From Saprospiraceae bacterium (GTDB taxonomy: Bacteria; Bacteroidota; Bacteroidia; Chitinophagales; Saprospiraceae): a stretch of 64,000 bases of DNA. The DNA lies in NCBI GenBank assembly GCA_029251525.1, contig JAQXDE010000055.1, forward strand, positions 62,001-126,000, read 5' to 3'. The first letter of the stretch is position 1, and every line of letters begins with the position of its first letter. The translations under genes were made by a program, and so were the position numbers. The notes under the pieces are model-generated. The model did not search any database. It saw only the letters and a list, made by a program, of their open reading frames with translations, and was not told the origin of the DNA. Shown here one piece after another: positions 18,781-28,229 of this stretch.

Positions 18781-20298
18781 ATGTCAATACCTAAAGAACC
18801 TCGACAGTTAATGATCAACTTGATGTACCTAGTTTTGACCGCCATGTTGGCGCTTAATGTATCAGCGGAAGTCCTAAATGCATTTTTATCTATGGATAAA
18901 AGTATTGGAAATAGTAGTCGAATTATTAGTGATTCTAATACTCAACTTTTTTTAGCTATAGAACAACAGGCGGAGGCTTATTCTCAATTTGAGCCAATTG
19001 AAAAGAAGGCCAAAGAAGTACTAATCTTAGTTAAAGAATTTCATGATTATATTGAAAAACTAAGATTTGATTTAATCGAAGCTTCGGGCGGTTTGGATGA
19101 AAATAATGAGCCCGTTAGAAAAGAACGTAAAGAACCAACAACTCGTCTTTTTGTGAATGAAGGGAGAGGTAATGAATTGAAGGGGAAGATTATCAATGTT
19201 CGAAAACGATTGTTAGAATTAGTTGCAGGTGGAAATGAAAAAGCTTTGTTAGAGAAAATATTACCTCTTGAGATAGAGCCAATTCCTGAAAAGTCAGATA
19301 AAAATGATTGGGCACAATTTACTTTTCAACAAATGCCAGTTGCAGCAGTTTTACCCATTCTTTCCAAGTTCCAAAATGATGCAAAAATTGCTGAAAGTGC
19401 CATTCTTAATTATTTTTATACTAAAGTACAAGGTGAGAAAGTAGTTTTCGACCAATATGCTGCCGTGATTTCTTCAGATAAAAGCTATGTCATTAAAGGA
19501 GAACCCCTTTCGTCAGAAATATTTCTTTCTGCATTTAGTACAACTGCTGATAATGTTAAGATAAAAGTAGATGGGGAAGAAATAGATGTACTAAATGGGA
19601 AAGCACTTTTTAATATTCGTCCTAATAAAATTGGAACTCATAGTTTTATTGCTGAGGTATCACTGACAAATCCAATTACAAACGAAGTGAAAAATTATAC
19701 CAAAAGATTTATTTACGAGGTTGGTGAGAGATCAGTGACGGCTTCAGCTGACAAAATGAATGTATTTTATTTAGGTGTTGACAATCCTTTTTCAGTTTCC
19801 GCTGCCGGAGTTGCAAGCAAAGATGTAAATGTTTCAAGTAATGATGTTCGAATGGATAAAATCCGACATGGGAAGTTTAATGTAAAACCCATGCGAACAG
19901 GTATAGCTAAGATTACAATTTCTGGTGGCGGATTGCAACCAACTATTTTTGAATATCGAGTAAAAAAGATTCCAGACCCAGTTATTCGCCTCGGAAGGAA
20001 AGGGCAAACCTTAATGGAGCCAAATGAAATAAAGGCTTTTAAAGGGTTAGTTGCCTTGCTTGAAAATTTTGATTTTGAAGCAAGATGTAATATTGTGGGA
20101 TTTGAGATTACTCGACTACCTAAAAAAGGGGATGCTTTAGTGATCAAAAATCAAGGAGGAAGATTTAAATCTGATGCCAAAAAAATGTTGGGAAAAGCAT
20201 CTTTTGGAGATACTTTCTTCTTTGACCAGATTCTAGTGAAATGTCCAGGTGACCAGGTGACTAGAAAATTAAATGGGTTAAGTATCAAAATCCAATAA
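18781..20298 (+). CDS. gldM: Gliding motility / type IX secretion protein GldM
   Basis: 505 residues from the ATG at 18781; the frame extends upstream to 18763 but the GldM N-terminus starts at MSIPKEPRQLMINLMYLVLT. GldM and GldL form the proton-driven motor of the type IX secretion system; GldM crosses the inner membrane once and spans the periplasm. The single helix is at about 10-30 (LMYLVLTAMLALNVSAEVLN), with the conserved RQxMINLMYLV start. The long periplasmic part contains beta-rich repeats (for example QYAAVISSDKSYVIKGEPLS). gldN follows after 103 bases on the same strand, but gldK and gldL are absent from the region. Confidence 0.93.
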   Translation: MSIPKEPRQLMINLMYLVLTAMLALNVSAEVLNAFLSMDKSIGNSSRIISDSNTQLFLAIEQQAEAYSQFEPIEKKAKEVLILVKEFHDYIEKLRFDLIEASGGLDENNEPVRKERKEPTTRLFVNEGRGNELKGKIINVRKRLLELVAGGNEKALLEKILPLEIEPIPEKSDKNDWAQFTFQQMPVAAVLPILSKFQNDAKIAESAILNYFYTKVQGEKVVFDQYAAVISSDKSYVIKGEPLSSEIFLSAFSTTADNVKIKVDGEEIDVLNGKALFNIRPNKIGTHSFIAEVSLTNPITNEVKNYTKRFIYEVGERSVTASADKMNVFYLGVDNPFSVSAAGVASKDVNVSSNDVRMDKIRHGKFNVKPMRTGIAKITISGGGLQPTIFEYRVKKIPDPVIRLGRKGQTLMEPNEIKAFKGLVALLENFDFEARCNIVGFEITRLPKKGDALVIKNQGGRFKSDAKKMLGKASFGDTFFFDQILVKCPGDQVTRKLNGLSIKIQ

Positions 20299-20401
20299 TA
20301 GAATGCCCTACGTATTGGAAGACTATCAAAATTTGTTTTATAAATGCGGATTGTCATTTTGTATGTGTTCACAAAATTTAATTAATCTTAAAATTAATAA
20401 T

Positions 20402-21202
20402 ATGAAAAATATATTTTTAGTCTTTGCAATAATTTTTATCTCCAATTCAATATTTTCCCAACCACCAATTATTGATGGAGTTGTAGAAAAGACTTTAATG
20501 AAGAATCGGCATGTATTGACATATGGACCAGTTCGACAGGCAGATATTTTTTGGCAAAAAAAAATTTGGCGAGTGATTGATGTAAGAGAAAAAATGAACA
20601 AGTCCTTTATGTACCCAGAAGCCCCATTTTTTGAAATTGTAAAAAAAGCTGCAATGAATGGGGAGATAACTTTATATTCAGCAGGAGAAGATAATTTTTC
20701 TGAGAAAATTACGAATTTTGAAGGGGTGTTTTTTGAGAGAGATACTGTAGAAATAATTGATATGGATTATAATGCCACCTATCAAGCTATTGAAAACGTA
20801 GTGGATTTTGAAACTATTAGACGTTTTAGGATTAAAGAACTTTGGTACTTTAATGAGGTAACGTCGACATTAAAAGTTCGTATTTTAGGTATTGCCCCTT
20901 TGCGAGATATTTTTGATGAGGATGGAAATTTTAGATATGAGAAACCGATATTCTGGATATACTACCCTCATTTCAGAAATGTATTGGCTCGAAATGAAGT
21001 TTATCTTCCTGGTAACGAACAACAACAATTGTCATGGGATGATTTATTTGAAATGAGGTATTTTGCAAGTACAATTTATAAAGAAGGAAATGTTTATAAT
21101 CGGCGAATTAAAGATTATTCTGATGGGTTAGATCAATTGTTGGAGGCTGACAAAATTAAAAAGGAGCTGTTCAACTTTGAACATGATCTTTGGAGTTATT
21201 AA
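20402..21202 (+). CDS. gldN: Gliding motility / type IX secretion protein GldN
   Basis: 266 residues from the ATG at 20402, where a signal peptide begins (MKNIFLVFAIIFISNSIFSQ); the longer frame to 20303 has no leader character. GldN is a periplasmic/outer-membrane partner of the GldK ring in type IX secretion. Recognisable family segments are ADIFWQKKIWRVIDVREKMN, FFEIVKKAAMNGEITLYSA, FRIKELWYFNEVTSTLKVRI and IFWIYYPHFRNVLARNEVY. It directly follows gldM. Its stop codon overlaps the base of a 20-bp terminator hairpin. Confidence 0.93.
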   Translation: MKNIFLVFAIIFISNSIFSQPPIIDGVVEKTLMKNRHVLTYGPVRQADIFWQKKIWRVIDVREKMNKSFMYPEAPFFEIVKKAAMNGEITLYSAGEDNFSEKITNFEGVFFERDTVEIIDMDYNATYQAIENVVDFETIRRFRIKELWYFNEVTSTLKVRILGIAPLRDIFDEDGNFRYEKPIFWIYYPHFRNVLARNEVYLPGNEQQQLSWDDLFEMRYFASTIYKEGNVYNRRIKDYSDGLDQLLEADKIKKELFNFEHDLWSY

Positions 21203-21247
21203 AACTACCCGTGTCGTAGCTAATGGCTATGACACGGGTAGTTTTCT
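21201..21247. terminator. Bidirectional terminator between gldN and rfbD
   Basis: A stem of 15 perfect pairs (21201-21215 with 21231-21245) extended to 20 pairs with one G-U, and a 5-base loop. The A-tract on the left and T-tract on the right give a canonical terminator in both directions. The left arm includes the last bases of the gldN stop codon. Confidence 0.93.
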
Positions 21248-22135
21248 TTAGCCCATATCTTTTCCTCTTAAAAGTTTCAAGCAATTAGCTAGGCTTTCCT
21301 CCCAATTTGGAATTTCTAAACCAAAAGTTTTTTTAATTTTGGTTTTATCTAGAGCAGAATAGGATGGACGACTGGCAGGAGTGGGGTAATCTGTTGTTTC
21401 TATTTCGTTTACTGCACAATTAATCTTTTCTAGTTCGAAAATTTTCTTGGCAAAGTCAGCCCAATGCGTTATTCCTTCATTACTATAATGAAATACGCCT
21501 TGCATTTTTCCACTTACTAAATCTCCATTTTCCATTTTAAAAATAATGTCTAAAATAGCTTTGGCTAAATCATGAGCATAAGTAGGTGTTCCAATTTGAT
21601 CAGAAACGATATCTAAGGATTTTTGTTTCCTTCCCAGTCGTAACATTGTTTTTACAAAGTTATGTCCAAACGAGGAGTAAACCCACGAAGTTCGTATTAC
21701 CATACTTGATGGTAACATCATTTGTACAAATTGATCACCTTGTAATTTTGTGGAAGCATAAACGCTCTGTGGATTGGTTGGGTCAGATTCTATTATGGGC
21801 CGATCTAAGTCGTTATGGTAAACATAATCTGTCGAAATATGAATCAATTGAATGTTTCGAATTACGGCAGCTTGTGCGATATTCCTAGCCCCAATTGCAT
21901 TCACTTCGTAGGCTAATTTTTCATTTTCTTCTGCCTTGTCTACGGCAGTGTATGCCGCACAGTTAATGATGTAATTATAGTTTCCTGAATTAATAAAGTC
22001 ATAAACTGCATTTGCATCTGTGATGTCCAAATCAGCTAAATCTACAAAGGTGATTATGAAACTTGAATATTGTTCTGCAAGGTATCGCAACTCTGTACCT
22101 ACTTGTCCATTTGAACCTGTTACTAGTATATTCAT
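21248..22135 (-). CDS. rfbD: dTDP-4-dehydrorhamnose reductase
   Basis: 295 residues. Last step in dTDP-L-rhamnose synthesis: NADPH reduction of dTDP-4-dehydrorhamnose. Extended SDR fold with nucleotide motif GSNGQVG (about 7-13), the NCAAYTAVDKAE segment, active-site Tyr-x3-Lys in VYASTKLQGD, and the RTSWVYSSFGHNFVKTMLRL signature of RfbD/RmlD. The rest of the pathway (rfbA, rfbB, rfbC) is not beside it, which is unusual because the four genes often cluster. The product would feed surface polysaccharide; no glycosyltransferases lie nearby. Confidence 0.92.
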   Translation of the reverse strand: MNILVTGSNGQVGTELRYLAEQYSSFIITFVDLADLDITDANAVYDFINSGNYNYIINCAAYTAVDKAEENEKLAYEVNAIGARNIAQAAVIRNIQLIHISTDYVYHNDLDRPIIESDPTNPQSVYASTKLQGDQFVQMMLPSSMVIRTSWVYSSFGHNFVKTMLRLGRKQKSLDIVSDQIGTPTYAHDLAKAILDIIFKMENGDLVSGKMQGVFHYSNEGITHWADFAKKIFELEKINCAVNEIETTDYPTPASRPSYSALDKTKIKKTFGLEIPNWEESLANCLKLLRGKDMG

Positions 22136-22367
22136 ATTTATCTTCCAGTCCTAAAAAGTTAATCGTTTTTTAATTGCGACTTTTATTGATTTCTATTCTG
22201 AAGAAATACAACTACAATTTAGTGGTGCTGGGATTTTATTTTAGTGATTAAATAAATTGATTTATACCGAAAATATTGAAGGTGCTGTTTTATAAAAAAG
22301 AATCATTATTGAGAATAACATCACAATTCTCCGTCTTTTATAACAAGTGAATAAAACTGACACTCTT

Positions 22368-24614
22368 TTAAGAATCAGGAGAATCCTCAATTCTGTTTAC
22401 GGAAGAAATACCCTCATCATTTCGTAATGCTCGAATAGCTATTTCCAATTGATCCTTATTTTTAACCAAAAGGGAAACTCGTCCTTCGAAGTATCCTTCA
22501 TGGCCATCTATATAGAATGAACGAATATTTAAACCTAGTGTATTCGATATTTTATTAGAAAGTTGTTGAATTACACCTGGTCCAGAATCAATTCCAACTA
22601 TTAGAAGATCAGCAATGAAGTTAGTATTGGTTGTATTGACCCATTCTGCTTTCATTATTCGATAACCATAATGAGCATTCATATGAGTCGCATTTGGACA
22701 AGATGTTCGATGAATTTTCATACCTGCAGTAGCTGTCAAATAGGCAAAAACATCATCGCCTTGCACAGGATTACAGCAGGTAGCTAATTGATAATTATAT
22801 TCGTCGGCGTTTTCTCCAGCAACTCTCAATTGAGGTTTAGTCTCAAATTTATCCTTCTTAGTTCTTGCCTTACTTTTTTCTGGAGAGATTGAAGGAATTA
22901 TTACGTCTTCTTCAATTTCAACTAATTTGTTGCTTTCTATTTTAAAATTTTTGAGAACACTATTCAAGTTTATTTCCTCCATCGAAATAGCATAATACAA
23001 ATCTACTCTTGACTGGTAATTGAAATAATTTACCAAAGTATCTACATTTTCTTCGACATCTATTTTTAAATTTTTAAATTTTCTTTTAAGAGCCTCCATT
23101 CCAAATTCACCTTGCTTTCGACGTTCTTCCTTCATCGAAGATCGAATTTTTGAACGTGCTCTGCCTGTTACCACCATTTTTAACCAGGCTTCAGAAGGTT
23201 TTTGGTTTTTGTTAGTAAGGACGGTTATTTGGTCTCCACTATCTAAAAGATGGCCCATCGGAACGAGTTTAGAATTCACCTTTACAGCATGACAATGATA
23301 GCCAACATCTGTATGAATACTAAATGCAAAGTCCAACGCTGTAGCTCCTTTTGGTAAGATTTTCAAGTCACCTTTAGGGGTGTAAACATAGACTTCTTCA
23401 TTGAAGAGGTTAGTTTTAAAATCTTCGATAAATTGGATGGCATCTCCATTATCGTTATCCAAAATATCTCTCACATTATTTAGCCAAGTATCGAAGACAT
23501 TATAATCTCCATCTTTTCCACCTTTGTATTTCCAGTGTGCAGCAAAACCCCTTTCAGCTATTTCATCCATTCGAACACTTCTGATTTGGACCTCTACGTA
23601 TTTACCCTCTGGGCCAATAACAGTCGTATGTAGAGATTCATATCCATTTGATTTTGGTGTAGTTACCCAATCTCTCAATCTTTCAGGTATTGGGATGTGA
23701 ACATCGGTGACTATGGAGTAAACCTGCCAGCACTTTTGTTTTTCTTGAGCTTCCGGAACATCCAAAATTATTCGAATAGCAAATAAGTCATAAATTTCTT
23801 CAAAGGTGACTTGTTTCTTTTTTATTTTATTAAGAATAGAATAAATGGATTTTGGTCGTCCAAGAATTTTGTAGTTTGTAAATCCTGACTCTTTTAGTGC
23901 TTTATCTAAGGGCAATATAAATGCGTCAATAAATGCATTTCTCGCTCGTTTAGTTTCTTGTAGTTTTTTAGCTATTTGGCTGTATTCTTCCCGATTTGTG
24001 ATTTTTAAACATAAGTCTTGATATTCTGTTTTAATCTTATAGAGACCTAATCGATGAGCTAATGGTGTGTAAATAAATTGAGTCTCTGCTGCAATCTTTA
24101 ATTGCTTGTGCCTAGGCATCGCTCCTAACGTTCGCATGTTGTGCAATCGATCTGCCATTTTTATCAAAACAACACGTACATCATCAGCAAGAGTGGTTAA
24201 TACTTTTTTGAAATTCTCTGCTTGCTGGCTGGCAGCATCGTTGTGTAATCCATCCAGTTTTGTCAAACCATCTACAATCATCATAACTTTTGTACCAAAT
24301 TCCTTGTCCAATTCCTTTAAAGTAATCGGAGTATCTTCTACTACATCGTGCAGCAATGCGCATATAATCGCTGTAGGACCTAATCCGATCTCGGCAGCAC
24401 AAATTCGAGCCACTTCAATAGGATGAAAAATATAAGGTTCGCCAGATTTTCTGCGCTGATCCTTGTGTGCATCTACTGCAATTTCAAAAGAGCGAAACAT
24501 TTGAGCCTCATCCTCTGGAGAGAATTTTGATTTGATGCAAAGGATCATATCTCCATATGCTTGACGTATGGCTCCTAGTTCCTCAGGTGAGTATGTAACT
24601 TTGGTTCCTTGCAT
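22368..24614 (-). CDS. Bifunctional (p)ppGpp synthetase/hydrolase (Rel/SpoT)
   Basis: 748 residues. The N-terminal HD hydrolase domain is complete (FHPIEVA with His64; ALLHDVVEDT with His89-Asp90). It is followed by the synthetase domain (GRPKSIYSILNKIKKK, FEEIYDLFAIRIIL, KSNGYESLHTTVIG), a TGS domain (VYTPKGDLKILPKGATALDF, about 405-465), a helical/zinc-finger-like stretch with CCNP and TSCPN, and a C-terminal ACT domain (about 670-745). Both activities should be present, so this is likely the main stringent-response enzyme. It is probably followed by rfbD in the same direction, 232 bases away, but each likely has its own promoter. Confidence 0.95.
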   Translation of the reverse strand: MQGTKVTYSPEELGAIRQAYGDMILCIKSKFSPEDEAQMFRSFEIAVDAHKDQRRKSGEPYIFHPIEVARICAAEIGLGPTAIICALLHDVVEDTPITLKELDKEFGTKVMMIVDGLTKLDGLHNDAASQQAENFKKVLTTLADDVRVVLIKMADRLHNMRTLGAMPRHKQLKIAAETQFIYTPLAHRLGLYKIKTEYQDLCLKITNREEYSQIAKKLQETKRARNAFIDAFILPLDKALKESGFTNYKILGRPKSIYSILNKIKKKQVTFEEIYDLFAIRIILDVPEAQEKQKCWQVYSIVTDVHIPIPERLRDWVTTPKSNGYESLHTTVIGPEGKYVEVQIRSVRMDEIAERGFAAHWKYKGGKDGDYNVFDTWLNNVRDILDNDNGDAIQFIEDFKTNLFNEEVYVYTPKGDLKILPKGATALDFAFSIHTDVGYHCHAVKVNSKLVPMGHLLDSGDQITVLTNKNQKPSEAWLKMVVTGRARSKIRSSMKEERRKQGEFGMEALKRKFKNLKIDVEENVDTLVNYFNYQSRVDLYYAISMEEINLNSVLKNFKIESNKLVEIEEDVIIPSISPEKSKARTKKDKFETKPQLRVAGENADEYNYQLATCCNPVQGDDVFAYLTATAGMKIHRTSCPNATHMNAHYGYRIMKAEWVNTTNTNFIADLLIVGIDSGPGVIQQLSNKISNTLGLNIRSFYIDGHEGYFEGRVSLLVKNKDQLEIAIRALRNDEGISSVNRIEDSPDS

Positions 24615-25356
24615 ACTTGTTTGATAACTTTATTATTACACACTATTTAGTTAGTCTGCTTCTTTAATTTTGGCAAAAGCTTTTATAAGGTATTGAATAT
24701 AAATTATGGAATCTTTATTTTTAGAACGAATCTACTTCCAAAATAGGAATAAATATTAATAAATGTAGCAAATAAAAACGGATGAAGATCTTAATTATAA
24801 TTAATGTAAATAAAATAAAAAAGTCGTTAAAAGCTTTACATTTTTATTGTTTGGTTTAATGGTTTTTGCAAATTTATTTTTCTTTGGGATAATTAAAGAT
24901 GAAACGATCACTATTGTTAATGTCAATTTAATATATATGTACACATGTAATGTGTTTTCTGAATTAAAGATTTAACGAAGTTGAATCTTTAAAAGATTTT
25001 AGAGAAAAGATGATTATTTGGCTCCTATGCTTTAACTAATATTGGAACTTAAAAAAAAAGTCTTAATTAATAGAGTTTACGATTTATTGTATCATGAAAA
25101 TTTTAAGAAAAAAAGAGGATTACAAACAGTTCAGCTGAAGTAAAATACGTTTTGTGTTATGATTTCTAAACCAAAAATCGTTGAGTTCGACACACATACA
25201 CAAATTGATATCTGAAATTTAAAATTTGCGTTGATCAGAACCAGTTTTAATTCTTAATATTGGATTGCCAAATGGTTATTCTTTTAAAAAGGCAGAGATG
25301 AAATTAATAGGGATTTGTTTAAAGTGGTATTGATTTAATTTTTCATTAAAATTGGG
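24615..25356. other. 742-base intergenic region, no gene supported
   Basis: AT-rich DNA between the start of rel/spoT and the end of the SulP gene. A minus-strand TAAATTTG (plus 24869-24876) could be a -7 box for rel, about 255 bases upstream, but no -33 partner is clear. A 38-codon plus-strand frame from about 24860 has no protein-like character. I see no RNA gene. Confidence 0.45.
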
Positions 25357-27561
25357 TTATCCGTTTTTAATAATACTTTTTAGTGCTTCTTTAAATTGCA
25401 CAATTTTCGACATCTCTCTAATGGGTGCAAATCTCAAATCATTAGTAAAAATCAAAATTGCCTCACCATTGCTTTCTAGATGATGTAAATCCATTGCTAA
25501 AATTAATTGTTTCAGTTCATCATTCATGAAGTTTTTCATTTCTGATTGGTTATTTACTTTTACGGTATATTCAGAGGAGAAATCATGATATAAAGTGTGT
25601 TGCTTTTCTTGATACTCGGAGAGATTGAGGTATTTATTAATAAAATCCTTTTTTTCAATGGTAAATTTTGGAATCGCTAAAGGCAGATGAATCACACCTA
25701 TTGTTGTCTGATATTCTTCTAACGCCAAAAAAGCTCCTTCTTCAAAGACAATATCAATAATTTCCCAATTGGCGTCATCAGTTTTTCCAGAAACCGAATT
25801 TAGTTTTTCCTCAACAGGACGAGATTTGAAAAAAGTGAATGAATTGAAGTAGTTGACATCCTCATTAGATTCTAACGAGAAATTCCAATTATTTTTCTCT
25901 GCTTGTTTTTTCAACTTTAGCTGACGATTAGTTAATTGCCTTGTTGAAGAGGTTAACAATTTTAGGCCTAGTCTATGATTAGTGGAGGAAATGTGTTTTT
26001 CCAAACCGACAATTTTTGCCTCTCCGCCTGTATTGGCGTGATTTTTTTGAAAGTCATATAGTTTTTCCATTATGGAAAAATCTACCAAACGAGCACCCGA
26101 TAAATCAATATTTACATTTGATCCTGCGGGAATTTTATCCAATAAACTATTCATTTTTATTGCTCCCAAAAAATTAGCAATACCTTTTACTTTCATTTCG
26201 TAGCCAATATTTTCTCGAAAATGAAGATTTGAACCTGAATTAAAAATCATTTGGATAAATTGTCGAATTGTAACCTTGGCCAACAAAAAATGAGTCAAAG
26301 CCGCTAAAGCAAGTCCTCCAAAGATTCCAATCAATAAATCATATTGTAAAGTAATAATCAGCGTCCCAATAAAAAATATTAATTGTTCAATTCCTTGATC
26401 CAACACATTTCTAAAAACGACTGGTGAAGCTAATTTATAACCAGTAAAAACTAATAATATCGCCAATGCAGCCAGTGGAACTTTAGTAATCAGTGGTGTC
26501 AAAACAAAAATAAAAGCTAATAATAAGATTCCATGGTATAAATTAGACCACTTTGTTTTCGCATTATTGTTGATATTGACAGTACTTCGAACAATCACAG
26601 TGATAATTGGTAACCCACCAATTGCACCTGCTACCATTGTACTCATCCCGATTCCAATCAAATCCTTGTTTAGATTGGTTTTTCGTTTAAAAGGATCAAG
26701 TTTATCAACTGCCTTACCCATGGCTAGAGATTGGATACTTGCGATCATCGTTATCAAAATAACGGATGACCAAAATTTCCAAGTACCAATTTGTGTAAAA
26801 ACAGGGTACTCAATTGCATCCAAAATATTATCTGGAATGGAAATCAATAATTCAGGGCCAACAGTATAATTTTTTCCAAAAAAGCTTAGGTTATGTTCGT
26901 CAAAAAAATTAAAAGCATAAACAAATGGAATTGCAATTACCAGAACCCACATCGGTGCAGGAATCAAGTGAAATAATTTATAGCTGATTTTTGAATGGAA
27001 AATTAATAACAAAAGTCCTGCTAATGAAATAGCTCCAACGAAAGGATTGATATTTGGAATTTGAAAAAAAGCATCTTTGATTAGACTAATTACACCTTCT
27101 TTCTCCGTTGAAATTCCCATAGCAGAATGAATTTGTTTGGCAAAAATGATGACTCCGATTGCTGCCATAATTCCCTGAATAACTGAGGAGTGAAAGATTT
27201 CTGCAAATTTTCCTAATTTCAAAATTCCTAGGATGATTTGAAGTAAACCTGAAATAGCAATAGCTGCTAGAACATAATTAAATGCATAAGGATCGTCTCC
27301 CCATAAGGCAAGAGAACTAAGTATCACTGCAATCAATCCTGCAGCAGGACCGTTTATGGCTAAATGGCTACCTCGAAAAAAAGTGGTTACAATACCTCCA
27401 ATTACACAAGAAATTATTCCTGTTATGGGTTCCACATTGGAAGCTTCTGCAATACCAAGGGCAAGAGGTAGTGCAACTAATGCCACACTAAGAGCCGCGA
27501 TTAAATCACTTTTCCAATTTTCTACTAAACCCTTGTAACCAGTCTTAGGCGTTTTTTGCAT
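25357..27561 (-). CDS. SulP/SLC26-family anion transporter with STAS domain
   Basis: 734 residues. The N-terminal two thirds are a polytopic membrane domain opening with DLIAALSVALVALPLALGIA and HLAINGPAAGLIAVI, the SulP core. The STAS domain lies at about 455-545 (GSNVNIDLSGARLVDFSIME). A further extension of about 180 residues, unusual for simple SulP proteins, follows to the end with no motif I can name. Substrates in the family include bicarbonate, sulfate and other anions; the similarity to proteins sometimes annotated as bicarbonate or sulfate permeases does not settle it. No carbonic anhydrase is adjacent. Confidence 0.9.
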   Translation of the reverse strand: MQKTPKTGYKGLVENWKSDLIAALSVALVALPLALGIAEASNVEPITGIISCVIGGIVTTFFRGSHLAINGPAAGLIAVILSSLALWGDDPYAFNYVLAAIAISGLLQIILGILKLGKFAEIFHSSVIQGIMAAIGVIIFAKQIHSAMGISTEKEGVISLIKDAFFQIPNINPFVGAISLAGLLLLIFHSKISYKLFHLIPAPMWVLVIAIPFVYAFNFFDEHNLSFFGKNYTVGPELLISIPDNILDAIEYPVFTQIGTWKFWSSVILITMIASIQSLAMGKAVDKLDPFKRKTNLNKDLIGIGMSTMVAGAIGGLPIITVIVRSTVNINNNAKTKWSNLYHGILLLAFIFVLTPLITKVPLAALAILLVFTGYKLASPVVFRNVLDQGIEQLIFFIGTLIITLQYDLLIGIFGGLALAALTHFLLAKVTIRQFIQMIFNSGSNLHFRENIGYEMKVKGIANFLGAIKMNSLLDKIPAGSNVNIDLSGARLVDFSIMEKLYDFQKNHANTGGEAKIVGLEKHISSTNHRLGLKLLTSSTRQLTNRQLKLKKQAEKNNWNFSLESNEDVNYFNSFTFFKSRPVEEKLNSVSGKTDDANWEIIDIVFEEGAFLALEEYQTTIGVIHLPLAIPKFTIEKKDFINKYLNLSEYQEKQHTLYHDFSSEYTVKVNNQSEMKNFMNDELKQLILAMDLHHLESNGEAILIFTNDLRFAPIREMSKIVQFKEALKSIIKNG

Positions 27562-27922
27562 TTAAGTAAGTTCTTAGTAAGATCAAATTATTTAATAACT
27601 TTTAGACTACAAAACTAAAAAAAACATAATAAAATCAAAGGTTATTTAAGAATCTAAGAATAAAAAATAATTTAAGGTCGATTTTCTTTTATGTTGAAAA
27701 TAGTGCCAAATCTTGAAAGTTAAAATGGATAAAGTTTTCCAAAAAAATCTTATTATTTATTTCAAAAAAACCTTTCGTTTTGCTAAAAAAATATATCTTT
27801 GCACCGCTTTTTAAGAGAGCAGTTCCTTGACTACAATTTAGTTTTTTGTTTTGATCATGTTTATTTTTTCCTTTTTAGGAAAATTAACTTGTTAAGATTA
27901 ATACAACTACTAAAATATTATT
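27562..27922. other. Intergenic upstream of tRNA-Leu
   Basis: 361 bases between the SulP start and the tRNA. The first two hundred bases are featureless AT-rich DNA. The right part holds the tRNA promoter box at 27794-27801 and an approximately 120-base leader. Confidence 0.5.
27794..27801 (+). promoter_or_regulatory. -7 box TATCTTTG of the tRNA-Leu unit
   Basis: TATCTTTG followed by CACCGC is a strong match to TANNTTTG. A TTTTG occurs upstream at less than ideal spacing. The transcript would start near 27808, giving a leader of about 115 bases before the tRNA. Confidence 0.5.
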
Positions 27923-28004
27923 GCGGGTGTGATGAAATTGGTAGACATGCTAGACTTAGGATCTAGTGCTTCACGGCGTGTGGGTTCGAGTCCCTCCACC
28001 CGCA
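27923..28004 (+). tRNA. tRNA-Leu (anticodon UAG)
   Basis: 82-base type II tRNA. The 7-bp acceptor stem GCGGGTG pairs with CACCCGC (27997-28003), discriminator A at 28004. Anticodon stem CTAGA/TCTAG surrounds the loop CTTAGGA, with anticodon TAG at 27957-27959 reading CUA. A long variable arm (about TGCTTCACGGCGT) is typical of tRNA-Leu, and the T arm has GGGTTCGAGTCCC. CCA is not encoded. It stands alone, upstream of tig. Confidence 0.97.
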
Positions 28005-28229
28005 CTTTTTAATGGATAATTAAAAATGAAAAATTATAGAAACGAGAAAGAATTTTTAAGTTGAAGATTATTCATTCTTAATTATTCATTTCTTTCTTCT
28101 TTTTCTTTCATTTTCAACTTTATTCATTTTTATTTATTTAGTGCAGAAGACCTTACCAGGTCTTTTACAATATTTTTATTTTAATCATTGCTGTTTTGCT
28201 TAGGTAAAAACAGCCGAAATATTTTAACT
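28005..28229 (+). other. Leader between tRNA-Leu and tig with purine/pyrimidine asymmetry
   Basis: The first part (about 28011-28065) is A/G-rich and the second (about 28071-28140) is T/C-rich. An 8-bp inverted repeat (aagttgaa 28058-28065 with ttcaactt 28113-28120) joins the halves. The 10-mer attattcatt occurs twice (28067-28076 and 28081-28090). This may be a processing or end signal for the tRNA transcript, or simple-sequence DNA. Confidence 0.35.

Noticed and set aside
24860-24977. 38-codon plus-strand frame between rel/spoT and the SulP gene
   Set aside because: Too short, no domain and no promoter; not distinguishable from chance.
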